Below, in pieces: positions 34,727-43,132 of a stretch of DNA of 64,000 bases. A program made the translations under genes and the position numbers. Location of the stretch: assembly GCF_014174405.1 (NCBI RefSeq), contig NZ_JACEGA010000001.1, forward strand, positions 3,698,501-3,762,500, given 5' to 3'. The first letter of the stretch is position 1, and every line of letters begins with the position of its first letter. This stretch comes from Variimorphobacter saccharofermentans. Its GTDB lineage: Bacteria; Bacillota; Clostridia; Lachnospirales; Lachnospiraceae. The notes beneath the pieces were generated by a model that saw nothing but the letters and a program-made list of their open reading frames with translations, searched no databases and was not told where the DNA came from.

Positions 34727-35593
34727 TTAGTCCTCAATCAATCCTGAGATACTATTCATTATTTTCTTAGCAATATACGCATTGTTCATGGTATATAGAT
34801 GAATCCCATCCACTCCCTGAGAGATCAAATCCACTATCTGATCTACTGCATATGCAATTCCTGCATCGCGAAGGGCTTCCGGCGAATGCTCAAAGCGCTG
34901 AAGCATCTTTGTAAACTTCGGTGGCAGGCTAGCCCCGCACAGGGTTACCATACGCTCAATCTGTGCTTTATTCACCACCGGCATAATTCCGGCCTGTATC
35001 GGGACTGATATACCGGCTATTCTGGCCTTTTCCAGAAAGGAATAAAAATAATTATTGTCGAAAAGCAATTGCGAAATTAAATGCTCTGCACCGGCATCCA
35101 CTTTCTTTTTCAGATTCAGTATATCCGATATCAAATTCTCTGATTCAATATGTCCTTCCGGATAGCAGGCGCCTGACAGATGAAATCCTCCGCGTTCCTT
35201 GATATAGGCAATCAGCTCACTAGCATAATTAAATTCCTTCTTTGGCATTCGATCAGGACTGATATCACCACGAAGTGCCAGTATATTCTCAATGTTATTC
35301 TGCTCCAGACGTTCTAATATCTGTTCTATTTCTGGTTTCGTATAATTCACACAGGTGAGATGTGCCACCGGCTCAATGTGATATTTATGCTTAATTGCAG
35401 ATGCTATCTCAGCCGTTGCCGAATCACCGGCATTACCACCGGCTCCATAAGTAACACTGATAAAATCCGGTTTTAATCCCTGTAAATCATCCAGAGTCGA
35501 ATAAATCGTATCAATGGAGCTCGTTTTCTTAGGCGGAAACACTTCAAAAGACAATACTGTTCTTTTCTTTTGGAATAGCGATGCTATGTGCAT
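34727..35593 (-). CDS. metF: 5,10-methylenetetrahydrofolate reductase
   Basis: 288 residues. LSFEVFPPKK (catalytic glutamate), FISVTYGAGGNAGDSA, AHLTCVNYTKPE, NILALRGDISPD and HLISQLLFDNNYFYSF cover the folate and FAD sites of the TIM barrel. It reduces methylene-THF to methyl-THF for methionine synthesis or, in acetogens, the Wood-Ljungdahl methyl branch; nothing nearby points to the latter. Single gene with a GAAAGG-type site. It has no C-terminal extension, unlike some clostridial two-subunit forms. Confidence 0.93.
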   Translation of the reverse strand: MHIASLFQKKRTVLSFEVFPPKKTSSIDTIYSTLDDLQGLKPDFISVTYGAGGNAGDSATAEIASAIKHKYHIEPVAHLTCVNYTKPEIEQILERLEQNNIENILALRGDISPDRMPKKEFNYASELIAYIKERGGFHLSGACYPEGHIESENLISDILNLKKKVDAGAEHLISQLLFDNNYFYSFLEKARIAGISVPIQAGIMPVVNKAQIERMVTLCGASLPPKFTKMLQRFEHSPEALRDAGIAYAVDQIVDLISQGVDGIHLYTMNNAYIAKKIMNSISGLIED

Positions 35594-35665
35594 AATCTCT
35601 TTATATCCTTTCTATAAGGTAGTACACAGGTTCCTGTAAACGGTCTGGTTATAAGACTCTTGCCC

Positions 35666-37003
35666 TTAATATTGCAGGAGTTTATTATTCATGGTCATTT
35701 TAAATCGGAATGGTGTCATTTGCGTCAGGTCTCCAGTCAGATTGAAGTCTGCTCTTGTTGACTCATCAAAATCATAACCCATATTCTCGTAATACTCCTC
35801 AATATCCTCCATAACAAAATCAATAACTACCTGGTATTTCCCCGGTGTTAGCTGCATTTCATTTCCGTTGCTATTCATACTTAGGCAGGAGAATTGATAT
35901 AACACCTCTCCTTCTTCGTTAATAATCTGAACGTCAATCAATCCTCTTTTATTCTCAATTATATAATCAGCCACATAGGTTCCTGCACTCTGGATATCAA
36001 AGGGTATGATCTGACTTTCCGTATCCTTATTGATATCAAAGGACATATCGCACTGAACAGCAGGCTTTAGCATACCTATTGCTTCAGTAATCGTAACCGC
36101 AAAACCGGCCACAAACAATACCACAGCAAGTCCAGTGGCCGTCAAAACCCGAATCAGTCTGCGTTTTTTCTCCTTGGCTTTTTCAGTAGGATCTATGTAT
36201 GGTAAGCCTTCCTGACCCGCCTTCTCTTTCTTATCATGCAGTAGCCATGCTCCCAGCAGTATGATAAAAGGAACAGCTGCAGCAAGGATCAAGTAGACTC
36301 CAATAGTAACAAGCGGCACATACATCTGTGCACCTGCATTGGTAGCATTGGTCGGTGAAAGAAAGCTTACAAGAGTAGAAAATCCATTGTTAATAAAGTG
36401 ATACAGTGCCGGTAATAAGATATTCTTAGTCTCAATCATTATATAGGTTAAGAAAGCACCCAGAATAGCAGTCGGTAAAAAACGATAGGGATCCAGATGG
36501 AAAATACCGAAGATCAGACCCATTATAAATACTATCAACCATCTGTTTTTCAAGCCTTTAAACGAGGATAATATAAATCCTCTCATAAGTGCTTCTTCAC
36601 ATATTGCAGGTGAACCAGCTACAATGAGAAACGAAACGACAGCCGGTACGCTTGTGAAAACACTTTGAATAGAACTGCTAACCTCAAGCAGCCCTTCCGG
36701 GAAAAAGTATCCTATTATCAGAGTAACTAAGGTTACAAGAATTAATCCGCCAATCCATAATACGATTACGCCAAGAATTTGCCGTAGCTTTGGTATTTTT
36801 ATCGGGAAAACCTCTTTTAAATCCGCTTTTAATAGAATAGCTGGAATAACAGACATCGCCAGTATTATTAGCTCCGTCACCAAAACTCCATACAATCCAA
36901 GCTTAATCTGAATCGGAAATGCGACAAATAAAAATGTCAATATAACCAGTATAAACAAAATAATTCCATGATATGGCTTTAACTGTCTTTTCTCATCGTT
37001 CAT
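35666..37003 (-). CDS. CPBP-family intramembrane metalloprotease (large form)
   Basis: 445 residues behind GGAGG. Eight or more helices in the first 310 residues. CPBP/Abi signatures: PAICEEALMRGFIL (EExxxR), GLIFGIFHLDPYRF and PALYHFINNGFSTL (HxxxN). A cytoplasmic basic stretch (EKAKEKKRRLIRVL), another helix, and a 120-residue C-terminal extracellular beta domain (about 325-445) follow; that tail is beyond the usual CPBP length. Members cleave prenylated or small membrane substrates or give bacteriocin self-immunity. The substrate is unknown. A promoter at 37038-37066 remains just inside the adjacent IS. Confidence 0.85.
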   Translation of the reverse strand: MNDEKRQLKPYHGIILFILVILTFLFVAFPIQIKLGLYGVLVTELIILAMSVIPAILLKADLKEVFPIKIPKLRQILGVIVLWIGGLILVTLVTLIIGYFFPEGLLEVSSSIQSVFTSVPAVVSFLIVAGSPAICEEALMRGFILSSFKGLKNRWLIVFIMGLIFGIFHLDPYRFLPTAILGAFLTYIMIETKNILLPALYHFINNGFSTLVSFLSPTNATNAGAQMYVPLVTIGVYLILAAAVPFIILLGAWLLHDKKEKAGQEGLPYIDPTEKAKEKKRRLIRVLTATGLAVVLFVAGFAVTITEAIGMLKPAVQCDMSFDINKDTESQIIPFDIQSAGTYVADYIIENKRGLIDVQIINEEGEVLYQFSCLSMNSNGNEMQLTPGKYQVVIDFVMEDIEEYYENMGYDFDESTRADFNLTGDLTQMTPFRFKMTMNNKLLQY

Positions 37004-37037
37004 ACATCAATCCTCCGTGAAATAATCAGTAAGTATC

Positions 37038-37066
37038 ATTTTACTCGTTATGGTATATCCTGTCAA
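37038..37066 (-). promoter_or_regulatory. Promoter of the large CPBP gene
   Basis: Minus strand TTGACA (37066-37061), 17 bases, TAAAAT (37043-37038). It lies 12 bases from the IS4-type element, so the promoter is intact. Confidence 0.75.
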
Positions 37067-37078
37067 TCAAGTCATGTC

Positions 37079-38754
37079 CAGCTCTGAAAGGTAAACTTCT
37101 TTAAGTATGTCTAAATTCACCTAAAACAGTAATTGTGGATATCTATCCTCTGTTTTATGAACTCTCAGGTAAGTTATCCACATCGTATACTTAGACTTAT
37201 TTTCTAATCTCATATATCTGTGGATTTATTTTCTTTTAAATTTACTCTTTTCAGATATCACTTCCTTTGGTATACTGTTCCTATCAAGAAATGCTTAGTG
37301 ATGTGCGTTTCTCTGTATAGGATATATCTTCTCTTGTTAGTTGCCGACCAAAGCTTGCTAGCAAATCGGAAGATATATTTTTTATTGTTCTTTTTATTTC
37401 TCTTAATCCTTTTATTCCATTTTCATAAAGCTGTAACAGTACATCTGCTATCTGTGTCAGCAAATAATGGTTCTTCATAGCATTATAATTAAGGCTGTTT
37501 GCATGCTCTATATCATAACGATGGTTTTTCTGGATGTTAAATCCCTCATTTTCAATCTTCCAGCGTTTCCTTCCGGTCTGTGCAAACTCCCAGGCTGTCT
37601 TTCCTCTGATTGGCAACCCGGTGATCCATTGAAAGCTTCCTTCCGGTTCACCATCTTTCTCTATCTTTAGTTCCATTACTGTGAGATTATGACCCTCATA
37701 GTAAAGCTCTGATACCCATTTCATCTCATGCTTAACACTCTCGCGAGCTTTCCTTTTATGTGTTTTCTCTTCTTTTATAATCTTTTCTTCATTTTCACCC
37801 ATTCCAACGATGGTTTGATACTCTTTTGCAAGAGAAGGGATGCTTCCATCTTTAAATCGGAGAAGATATCCCCATCTATTATCTTTACAGATTTGAAATA
37901 CCGGTTCACAAGCATACAGACTGTCACCAAGTATGCAAATCGGTAATCTTGGGTAGTCTTTCTTCAGCCTTTTTGCCAGTCTTTTAAAGGCTTTTCTTTC
38001 ACAATCCTGTTTTTCAACATCTTCATTTTCATTTTCAATAAACTCTGTAGCAATGCTGATAATCAGGTTGTCTCCTAATACAATCTTAGCTTCTAATACA
38101 TTATGATAATAGTAGGTTTTTTCATCTTTGGTTCCTTTATTAATAGTTTTTCTTAAACAGTGTTCATCTATTTTTTCATTAAAACAGAACAACTGTGTTG
38201 CATCGACTATTACCATCCAATATTCACCCAGAAATCTTGCGTGCTCAAAACTCCTCTTTCTAAGTAACTTTTTAATTATGTGCTTTCTGAATTTCTGTAG
38301 TTCTTCTGGATCAAGCTTCTCCAGACATTCATTGATAGTCACATAATGAGGAAGATATTCTTTTTCCTCTTTTCCAAGGATCAGACAAAGATTATGCGCA
38401 CATTCCTCGGTATTAAACTTATCAGTCATATCCTGCATTGAAGATATGGTACATACATTTTTCATGATAACGGTATATAAAATCTCTTCAATGTCATAAT
38501 CGGTATAAGATGTATGTCTTGGATCCCTTACCGCACTTAACTCTTTGATTAAATCTGGCAGAAAATGCTTCTGAACTTTTAAAAATTCAACGATATCTTT
38601 CTGAAATGCTTTTTTAATTTCTCTTCTAGAAGCTCTAGACATGATAAAAATTCTCCTTTGTGAAAAAGTTTTTACTATTTTATCATATCTAGCAGCCAAA
38701 AGCCTTAAATTTCTTAATATAATTAGTGCGAAAAATATTTACCTTTCAGAGCTG
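37079..38754 (-). mobile_element. IS4-superfamily insertion sequence
   Basis: 1676 bp with 17-bp terminal inverted repeats (CAGCTCTGAAAGGTAAA at the left, its complement at the right) and a nine-base target duplication AGTCATGTC (37070-37078 and 38755-38763). It has a single transposase gene on the minus strand. The ends, the nine-base duplication and the DDE pattern suit the IS4 superfamily. Confidence 0.92.
37284..38642 (-). CDS. DDE transposase (IS4-superfamily type)
   Basis: 452 residues from the ATG at 38642 (AAAGGAG site; longer frame at 38699). Catalytic residues appear in MVIVDATQLF (first Asp), PICILGDSLYACEPVF (second Asp), and RKRWKIENEGFNIQKN (Glu in the YREK-like position, written R-W-x-IE). 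The N-terminal 90 residues are helical and Cys-containing. The frame is intact, so the element may be active. Not related to the transposase of the 1.89-kb IS copies. Confidence 0.9.
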   Translation of the reverse strand: MSRASRREIKKAFQKDIVEFLKVQKHFLPDLIKELSAVRDPRHTSYTDYDIEEILYTVIMKNVCTISSMQDMTDKFNTEECAHNLCLILGKEEKEYLPHYVTINECLEKLDPEELQKFRKHIIKKLLRKRSFEHARFLGEYWMVIVDATQLFCFNEKIDEHCLRKTINKGTKDEKTYYYHNVLEAKIVLGDNLIISIATEFIENENEDVEKQDCERKAFKRLAKRLKKDYPRLPICILGDSLYACEPVFQICKDNRWGYLLRFKDGSIPSLAKEYQTIVGMGENEEKIIKEEKTHKRKARESVKHEMKWVSELYYEGHNLTVMELKIEKDGEPEGSFQWITGLPIRGKTAWEFAQTGRKRWKIENEGFNIQKNHRYDIEHANSLNYNAMKNHYLLTQIADVLLQLYENGIKGLREIKRTIKNISSDLLASFGRQLTREDISYTEKRTSLSIS

Positions 38755-38795
38755 AGTCATGTCATCTCTCATTATATTTTAATAAAGTCCACAGT

Positions 38796-38834
38796 CGGTA
38801 CATAAGGCTCTGTTCTTTAGAGCCTTATGTACCG
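38796..38834. repeat. Perfect 16-bp stem hairpin without T-run
   Basis: CGGTACATAAGGCTCT and AGAGCCTTATGTACCG flank a seven-base loop (GTTCTTT). Neither side carries a T-run, so it is not a normal terminator. Confidence 0.75.
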
Positions 38835-38955
38835 TTACGCAGTGCAACTAAGTGCAAACGGCTCCGTGGCGGATATATTTCAACCTCCGGCTTACACCCT
38901 TCCTATCGGTACTTCTTATCACAGACTCATAGTTGTTAAATCTTGTCATTCCTAT

Positions 38956-38984
38956 TTGCATCCGTATTCCAACTGTGATAAAAT
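38956..38984 (+). promoter_or_regulatory. Candidate pfp promoter
   Basis: TTGCAT, 17 bases, TAAAAT, about 175 bases before the pfp start. Confidence 0.5.
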
Positions 38985-39159
38985 AGATGTAAATAACTAC
39001 ATACCTTACCAAATCAATGTATTCACTCATGCATTCCATTTGGTAAATTGTTATTACCTATGATTAACTTGTTCGGTCGCAACCGGTCACAGAATTTACT
39101 ATCAGACAAGCATGCAACATGTAAAACGATATCGCAAAGTAAAGGAGTGAAGTTATTGT

Positions 39160-40380
39160 ATGGTACTTGAAGGAAAAGTTGTTGTAGCACAAGGTGGAGG
39201 TCCTACCGCTGTCATTAATCAGTCTTTAGTAGGGGCCGTGCTAGAATCAAGAAAGTTTCCACAGATAACAAAGGTATATGGTGCTGTTAACGGGGTTTCA
39301 GGAATTATCAATGAGGATTTCCTGGATTTAACGCAGGAGACAACACACAACCTGGAGCAGGTTGCGATCACCCCATCCTCGGCTTTGTTTTCCACCAGAG
39401 ACAAACCAGATAATGCTTATTGTAAAGAAATATTCAATGTATTCAAAGCTCATAATGTTCGTTATTTCTTTTATATTGGAGGAAATGATTCAGCGGATAC
39501 AGTTCGTATTGTTAATGAGCAGGCAGAAGCTTCCGGTTATGAATTCCGTGCCATTCACATCCCTAAGACCATTGATAATGACTTGATGATGAATGACCAC
39601 ACACCCGGCTATCCTTCCGCTGCAAGATTTGTTGCACAGTCCTTTATCGGACTCAATCTGGATAACCGTGCACTTCCCGGAGTTCATATCGGAGTTGTAA
39701 TGGGGCGACATGCAGGCTTTCTAACTGCTGCCTCAGCCATTGCACAGAAGTATCCTGATGATGGTCCTCATTTGATCTATCTTCCGGAACGTAACTTCGT
39801 AGTTGATAAATTTCTTCGAGATGTAAAAAATGTTTATGATAAATATGGTCGCTGTATTATTGCTGTTTCCGAAGGCATCCAAGATGAGAATGGCGTACCT
39901 ATTGTAACAAAGCTGGTTAAGAATAATGAGACAGATGCCCATGGTAATACCCAGTTATCCGGTACCGGAGCATTAGGTGATCTTCTTTCCCAGTTAATCA
40001 GGACAAATCTAGGTATTCATAGAGTCAGATCCGATACCCTAGGATATTTACAACGTTCCTTTATGGGATGTGTATCAGGAGTGGATCAGCACGAGGCCAG
40101 AGAGGTTGGAGAGAAAGCAGCACAGTTTGCAATCTGGCATAATATTGATGGTTCCATTACCATTCATCGGACAGGCTACTACTCCGTTGACTACACTATG
40201 ACCGATTTACATAATGTAGCAGGTAAAACCAAATTAATGCCGGATGAATTTATTAATGCCGATGGCAACAATGTTACCGATGCATTTAAATATTATCTAC
40301 AGCCACTGCTTGGTAGCGATATGCCGGAAGCTAGTATGCTAAGGGCTCCTAGAGCAGAAAAGATTCTTCACAAACTGTAA
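39160..40380 (+). CDS. pfp: 6-phosphofructokinase, PPi-dependent type
   Basis: 406 residues behind AAAGGAGTGAAG. VVAQGGGPTAVINQSLVGAV is the N-terminal phosphate-binding loop. YIGGNDSADT and IPKTIDNDL are the phosphoryl-donor motifs; ATP enzymes have GGDGS and PGTIDND, and the lysine in PKTIDND is the PPi signature. VMGRHAGFL and PHLIYLPER are the fructose-6-phosphate elements. It catalyses reversible phosphorylation with pyrophosphate, as in many anaerobes. Single gene with a strong terminator. Donor choice is read from motifs only. Confidence 0.88.
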   Translation: MVLEGKVVVAQGGGPTAVINQSLVGAVLESRKFPQITKVYGAVNGVSGIINEDFLDLTQETTHNLEQVAITPSSALFSTRDKPDNAYCKEIFNVFKAHNVRYFFYIGGNDSADTVRIVNEQAEASGYEFRAIHIPKTIDNDLMMNDHTPGYPSAARFVAQSFIGLNLDNRALPGVHIGVVMGRHAGFLTAASAIAQKYPDDGPHLIYLPERNFVVDKFLRDVKNVYDKYGRCIIAVSEGIQDENGVPIVTKLVKNNETDAHGNTQLSGTGALGDLLSQLIRTNLGIHRVRSDTLGYLQRSFMGCVSGVDQHEAREVGEKAAQFAIWHNIDGSITIHRTGYYSVDYTMTDLHNVAGKTKLMPDEFINADGNNVTDAFKYYLQPLLGSDMPEASMLRAPRAEKILHKL

Positions 40381-40479
40381 CTATCTATAAATAAAGTGTG
40401 AAAGGGCAGCAAACTCTATGTATATGCACTAATAATTACTCCACTACCTGAATCAGACTCTTGACACTTTAATCGAATG

Positions 40480-40528
40480 AAAAATCCCTCAATGATATGT
40501 CCAAGGACATTCTATTGAGGGATTTTTG
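40480..40528. terminator. Bidirectional terminator after pfp and the 28-aa protein gene
   Basis: AAAAATCCCTCAAT pairs with ATTGAGGGATTTTT. A-run and T-run on both sides serve both convergent genes. Confidence 0.85.
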
Positions 40529-40537
40529 TTGCTACAC

Positions 40538-40624
40538 TTATTTTTTCTTAGTCGTTCCTGATGTTGCAGAAGATTTAGCAGATGCTTTCTTTTTTGGTGC
40601 TTTTTTTGGATTTTTATCTCCCAT
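40538..40624 (-). CDS. 28-residue Lys-rich small protein
   Basis: ATG at 40624 with AAGGTGGTG upstream, TAA at 40538, then the shared terminator. The sequence begins MGDKNPKKAPKKKASAKS and ends in TTKKK: 11 lysines in 28 residues, no hydrophobic segment. Similar tiny Lys/Pro/Ala proteins occur in Clostridia as conserved hypotheticals (general recollection, not a database result). It may bind nucleic acid or be a structural small protein; function unknown. Confidence 0.7.
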   Translation of the reverse strand: MGDKNPKKAPKKKASAKSSATSGTTKKK

Positions 40625-40804
40625 ACAATTCACCACCTTCTTCTTAACCTTAAGCTCATCTACCTCATATATCCATCCGATTCATTGAGGCACTCTTGTA
40701 ATTAATCATAGGTAATGAATCCATTTTATCTTGATTTCCATATATTGTCAATTGATACTTCCAATTACTCTCCACCATAAATATACATCTTTCGAAATCA
40801 TCTT

Positions 40805-41605
40805 CTAGCGTAGAAAGTACTTTAGTAAATGAAGGAACCATCTCATGATCCGTGGATACTTCTCCAGAATATCATTCTGTATACTCTCCAGTGAAGCACC
40901 AGAAAGCTGACTTTTTGTGATGGTTACTGTACCGCTAACCTCGTCCCCAATTGCATAATATCCGTTCGCAACACCACCCATTGCTACCTTGGAGGCCACT
41001 GCAATTCCTCCTGCACAGTAGGTCCCTACAGCAATTCCTCCTATGGCATATGTTCCAAAAGCGAAACCACCAAATGCAAGGTATCCGAGAGCCGCTCCGC
41101 CTGCCGCAATACCCCCTATTCCTAATCCAGCGAGTGCCAGTAAGCCCAACGCCACTCCACCAATGGAGAATAATCCTAATGAGATTCCCCCAATGGATAA
41201 CAATCCAATGGATAAATTACCAATTGCAATAATACCCTTCGCCACACGAATTCCATTACCTATATTAACGTGAACAAGCGGTATCCCAAATATCTTACGC
41301 TTACTTATGTATTCGTAACTGGGGCGATAATGATAATTATTAATAACGTAGATTCCATCCTTCTTTGGTATATCTGTTGTGATTTCTTCATCCCCCAAGG
41401 TAATATTCTGTTCGTCCCTTATCAGCTGATCCAGGGTAACTCCAAAATAATCACTAATCATCAGTAGGTTATTCATATCCGGCGTCGAGGCACCTGACTC
41501 CCATTTCTGAACTGCCTGTCGCGTTACACCAATCTTCTCTGCCAGGTCCTCCTGGGACAGCTTTCGTTCCTTTCTTAGCTGATATAACTTTTCCTGAAAC
41601 TTCAT
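40805..41605 (-). CDS. XRE-family HTH protein with Gly-rich hydrophobic repeat domain
   Basis: 266 residues. A clear Cro/CI-type helix-turn-helix at 5-60 (LYQLRKERKLSQEDLAEKIG, VTRQAVQKWESGASTPD). After a linker, about residues 115-230 form a run of imperfect five-residue steps with glycine (LSIGLLSIGGISLGLFSIGG and so on), a repeat of small and branched residues that could be a membrane-associated or beta-solenoid-like region. A C-terminal basic amphipathic segment (RIMRWFLHLLKYFLR) follows. The combination suggests DNA binding coupled to a membrane or self-assembling sensor (inference). Confidence 0.8.
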   Translation of the reverse strand: MKFQEKLYQLRKERKLSQEDLAEKIGVTRQAVQKWESGASTPDMNNLLMISDYFGVTLDQLIRDEQNITLGDEEITTDIPKKDGIYVINNYHYRPSYEYISKRKIFGIPLVHVNIGNGIRVAKGIIAIGNLSIGLLSIGGISLGLFSIGGVALGLLALAGLGIGGIAAGGAALGYLAFGGFAFGTYAIGGIAVGTYCAGGIAVASKVAMGGVANGYYAIGDEVSGTVTITKSQLSGASLESIQNDILEKYPRIMRWFLHLLKYFLR

Positions 41606-41760
41606 CCATACACCAAACCTTTCCCGCAGTAATTTTGCTAAGTTTTTTCGTATACAGAATATATAAAATGTACCGTTTCATCCACCTATTTTAGTATATA
41701 ATTTTGACAACTGACGGTTGCAAAGTGTAATATGGTATCATATAACACTATAAATCTGTG

Positions 41761-42048
41761 CTATTCACGAAAAATATCTCTTTCAATCCGAACAATATCA
41801 CCCTCCGTATTTTCTTCAACAAAGGTGATGATTTGATCGATGATACTATCTGCCATTGCACTATCTCCTGCAATACCTGCAAAACCCAATACTGCACTTT
41901 GATGAATATCCTGGTTCTCAACCTCCGCAGCGGATACATTAAATCGGTTCTTCACCTTTACACAAATACTCTTAACAACCATTCTCTTCTCTTTTAATGA
42001 ATGAACCCATGGTAAATGCAATGTTATTTTCAAGATGCTGATTGTCAT
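41761..42048 (-). CDS. YlxP-like protein (DUF503)
   Basis: 95 residues. LKITLHLPWVHSLKEKRMVV, KSICVKVKNRFNVSAAEVEN and AVLGFAGIAGDSAMADSIID match the DUF503 family, of which YlxP sits in the B. subtilis nusA-infB-rbfA region. The family has a small alpha/beta fold and no settled function; a role near translation or ribosome maturation is suggested. Here it follows truA by 41 bases in the same direction, which keeps the RNA-related theme. Confidence 0.88.
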   Translation of the reverse strand: MTISILKITLHLPWVHSLKEKRMVVKSICVKVKNRFNVSAAEVENQDIHQSAVLGFAGIAGDSAMADSIIDQIITFVEENTEGDIVRIERDIFRE

Positions 42049-42089
42049 ACGGTTACCTTCCTATCTCGTACTTGATCCCATGATCCGAT

Positions 42090-42827
42090 TTAATATGTTA
42101 TCTTCTCTAGATAAAGACCACAGGCTTCTGCCAGATTCCCGGTGCGGTTTCTCTGCTTTGATGCTATAATATCCGGAATATCTTCCGGCTTCATCTTACT
42201 CAGTCCGACATCAATGAGGGTGCCGACAATCCATCGTACCATATTATAGAGAAATCCGTCTCCTCTGACCCGTATTGTAACAAATCCCTCCTCAGCCTCT
42301 ATCTCGATGGAGTAAATTTCTCGTACCATACTTTTCTTTTTCGATTTTGCATTGGAAAAAGCCGTGAAATCATGTGAACCCAGAAAGTGCTCTGCCGCAG
42401 TTTTCATCACAGAAATATCTAATTTCTCTGCAACATGCATACTGTATTTTCGCATAAAGGGATTGGTGTGTTCCTTGTTCCATATCTTATACAGATAAGT
42501 TTTATCCTTTGCGTGGTATCTGGCATGAAACTGCTCCTCTACCTTAGTAACATCCGTTATGCAGATGTCCTGTGGCAGATAATGATTGATATATTGTTTA
42601 ATTTTCTCCTCTTCCATTGGGTTCTTAAGCTTTATATTCGCAATCTGAGCCAGAGCATGTACCCCCGCATCCGTTCTGCTACAACCAATCACTTCCACGT
42701 CGTATCCCACCATTTCCGATATCACATGCTCCAGCCTGTCCTGAATGGTATTTTCTCCATTCCCCAGACGCTGCCAGCCTTTGTATCTTCCACCATCGTA
42801 TTGAATCGTTAATCGATAATTAAACAC
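42090..42827 (-). CDS. truA: tRNA pseudouridine synthase A
   Basis: About 245 residues. YRLTIQYDGGRYKGWQRLGN opens the fold, and CSRTDAGVHALAQ carries the catalytic aspartate (RTDAGVHA). FHARYHAKDKTYLYKIWN, HDFTAFSNAKSKKKS and VRGDGFLYNMVRWIVGTLID are the other family motifs. TruA modifies uridines 38-40 in the anticodon arm of tRNAs. The GTG at 42827 has GGAGAG before it and fits the family N-terminus; an ATG at 42839 lacks a ribosome site but adds only four residues. Confidence 0.95.
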   Translation of the reverse strand: MFNYRLTIQYDGGRYKGWQRLGNGENTIQDRLEHVISEMVGYDVEVIGCSRTDAGVHALAQIANIKLKNPMEEEKIKQYINHYLPQDICITDVTKVEEQFHARYHAKDKTYLYKIWNKEHTNPFMRKYSMHVAEKLDISVMKTAAEHFLGSHDFTAFSNAKSKKKSMVREIYSIEIEAEEGFVTIRVRGDGFLYNMVRWIVGTLIDVGLSKMKPEDIPDIIASKQRNRTGNLAEACGLYLEKITY

Positions 42828-42872
42828 GTTTCTCTCCATTTTTCTTAAAGTTATTTACACATACTGCTGGCC

Positions 42873-43061
42873 TTACTTAGGCTTTTTTCTGTTGACAAAA
42901 TAAAAACCTGCAATCAACAGAAGATACAGTATGGCTACGATAATGAGTGTATACATCCTCTCCGTGTTTGTTCCATCCGCAAAGAGACTTGGACCCAGAC
43001 CAAAGATTGAAACTAACACAAGAAATAGCGTGAGAAAAACATTCCATATTATTCTCTTCAC
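42873..43061 (-). CDS. Small membrane protein, two helices
   Basis: Taken from the GTG at 43061 behind AAGGAGG (the longer frame to 43130 has no ribosome site). 62 residues: MKRIIWNVFLTLFLVLVSIF forms an N-terminal anchor, a short outer loop contains GTNTERM, and a second helix ends in a basic NRKKPK tail. It looks like a small two-pass inner-membrane protein with both ends inside. No family recognised. It lies between the aldo/keto reductase gene and truA, probably in one transcript. Confidence 0.65.
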   Translation of the reverse strand: MKRIIWNVFLTLFLVLVSIFGLGPSLFADGTNTERMYTLIIVAILYLLLIAGFYFVNRKKPK

Positions 43062-43132
43062 ATTCAATTCCTCCTTCAGATAGCATTGACTGATATCCTT
43101 AGTATACACATATATGAATGATTCGATCACAG

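Larger units (their letters stand above)
38755..39159. other. Intergenic region between IS4-type element and pfp
   Basis: 405 bases. It holds the right target duplication, an unexplained perfect hairpin (38796-38834) and a candidate pfp promoter (38956-38984). No gene seen; short frames here have no ribosome site. Confidence 0.5.

Noticed and set aside
38827..39063. Open frame of 78 codons upstream of pfp
   Set aside because: It starts inside a hairpin, has no ribosome site and overlaps the candidate pfp promoter.
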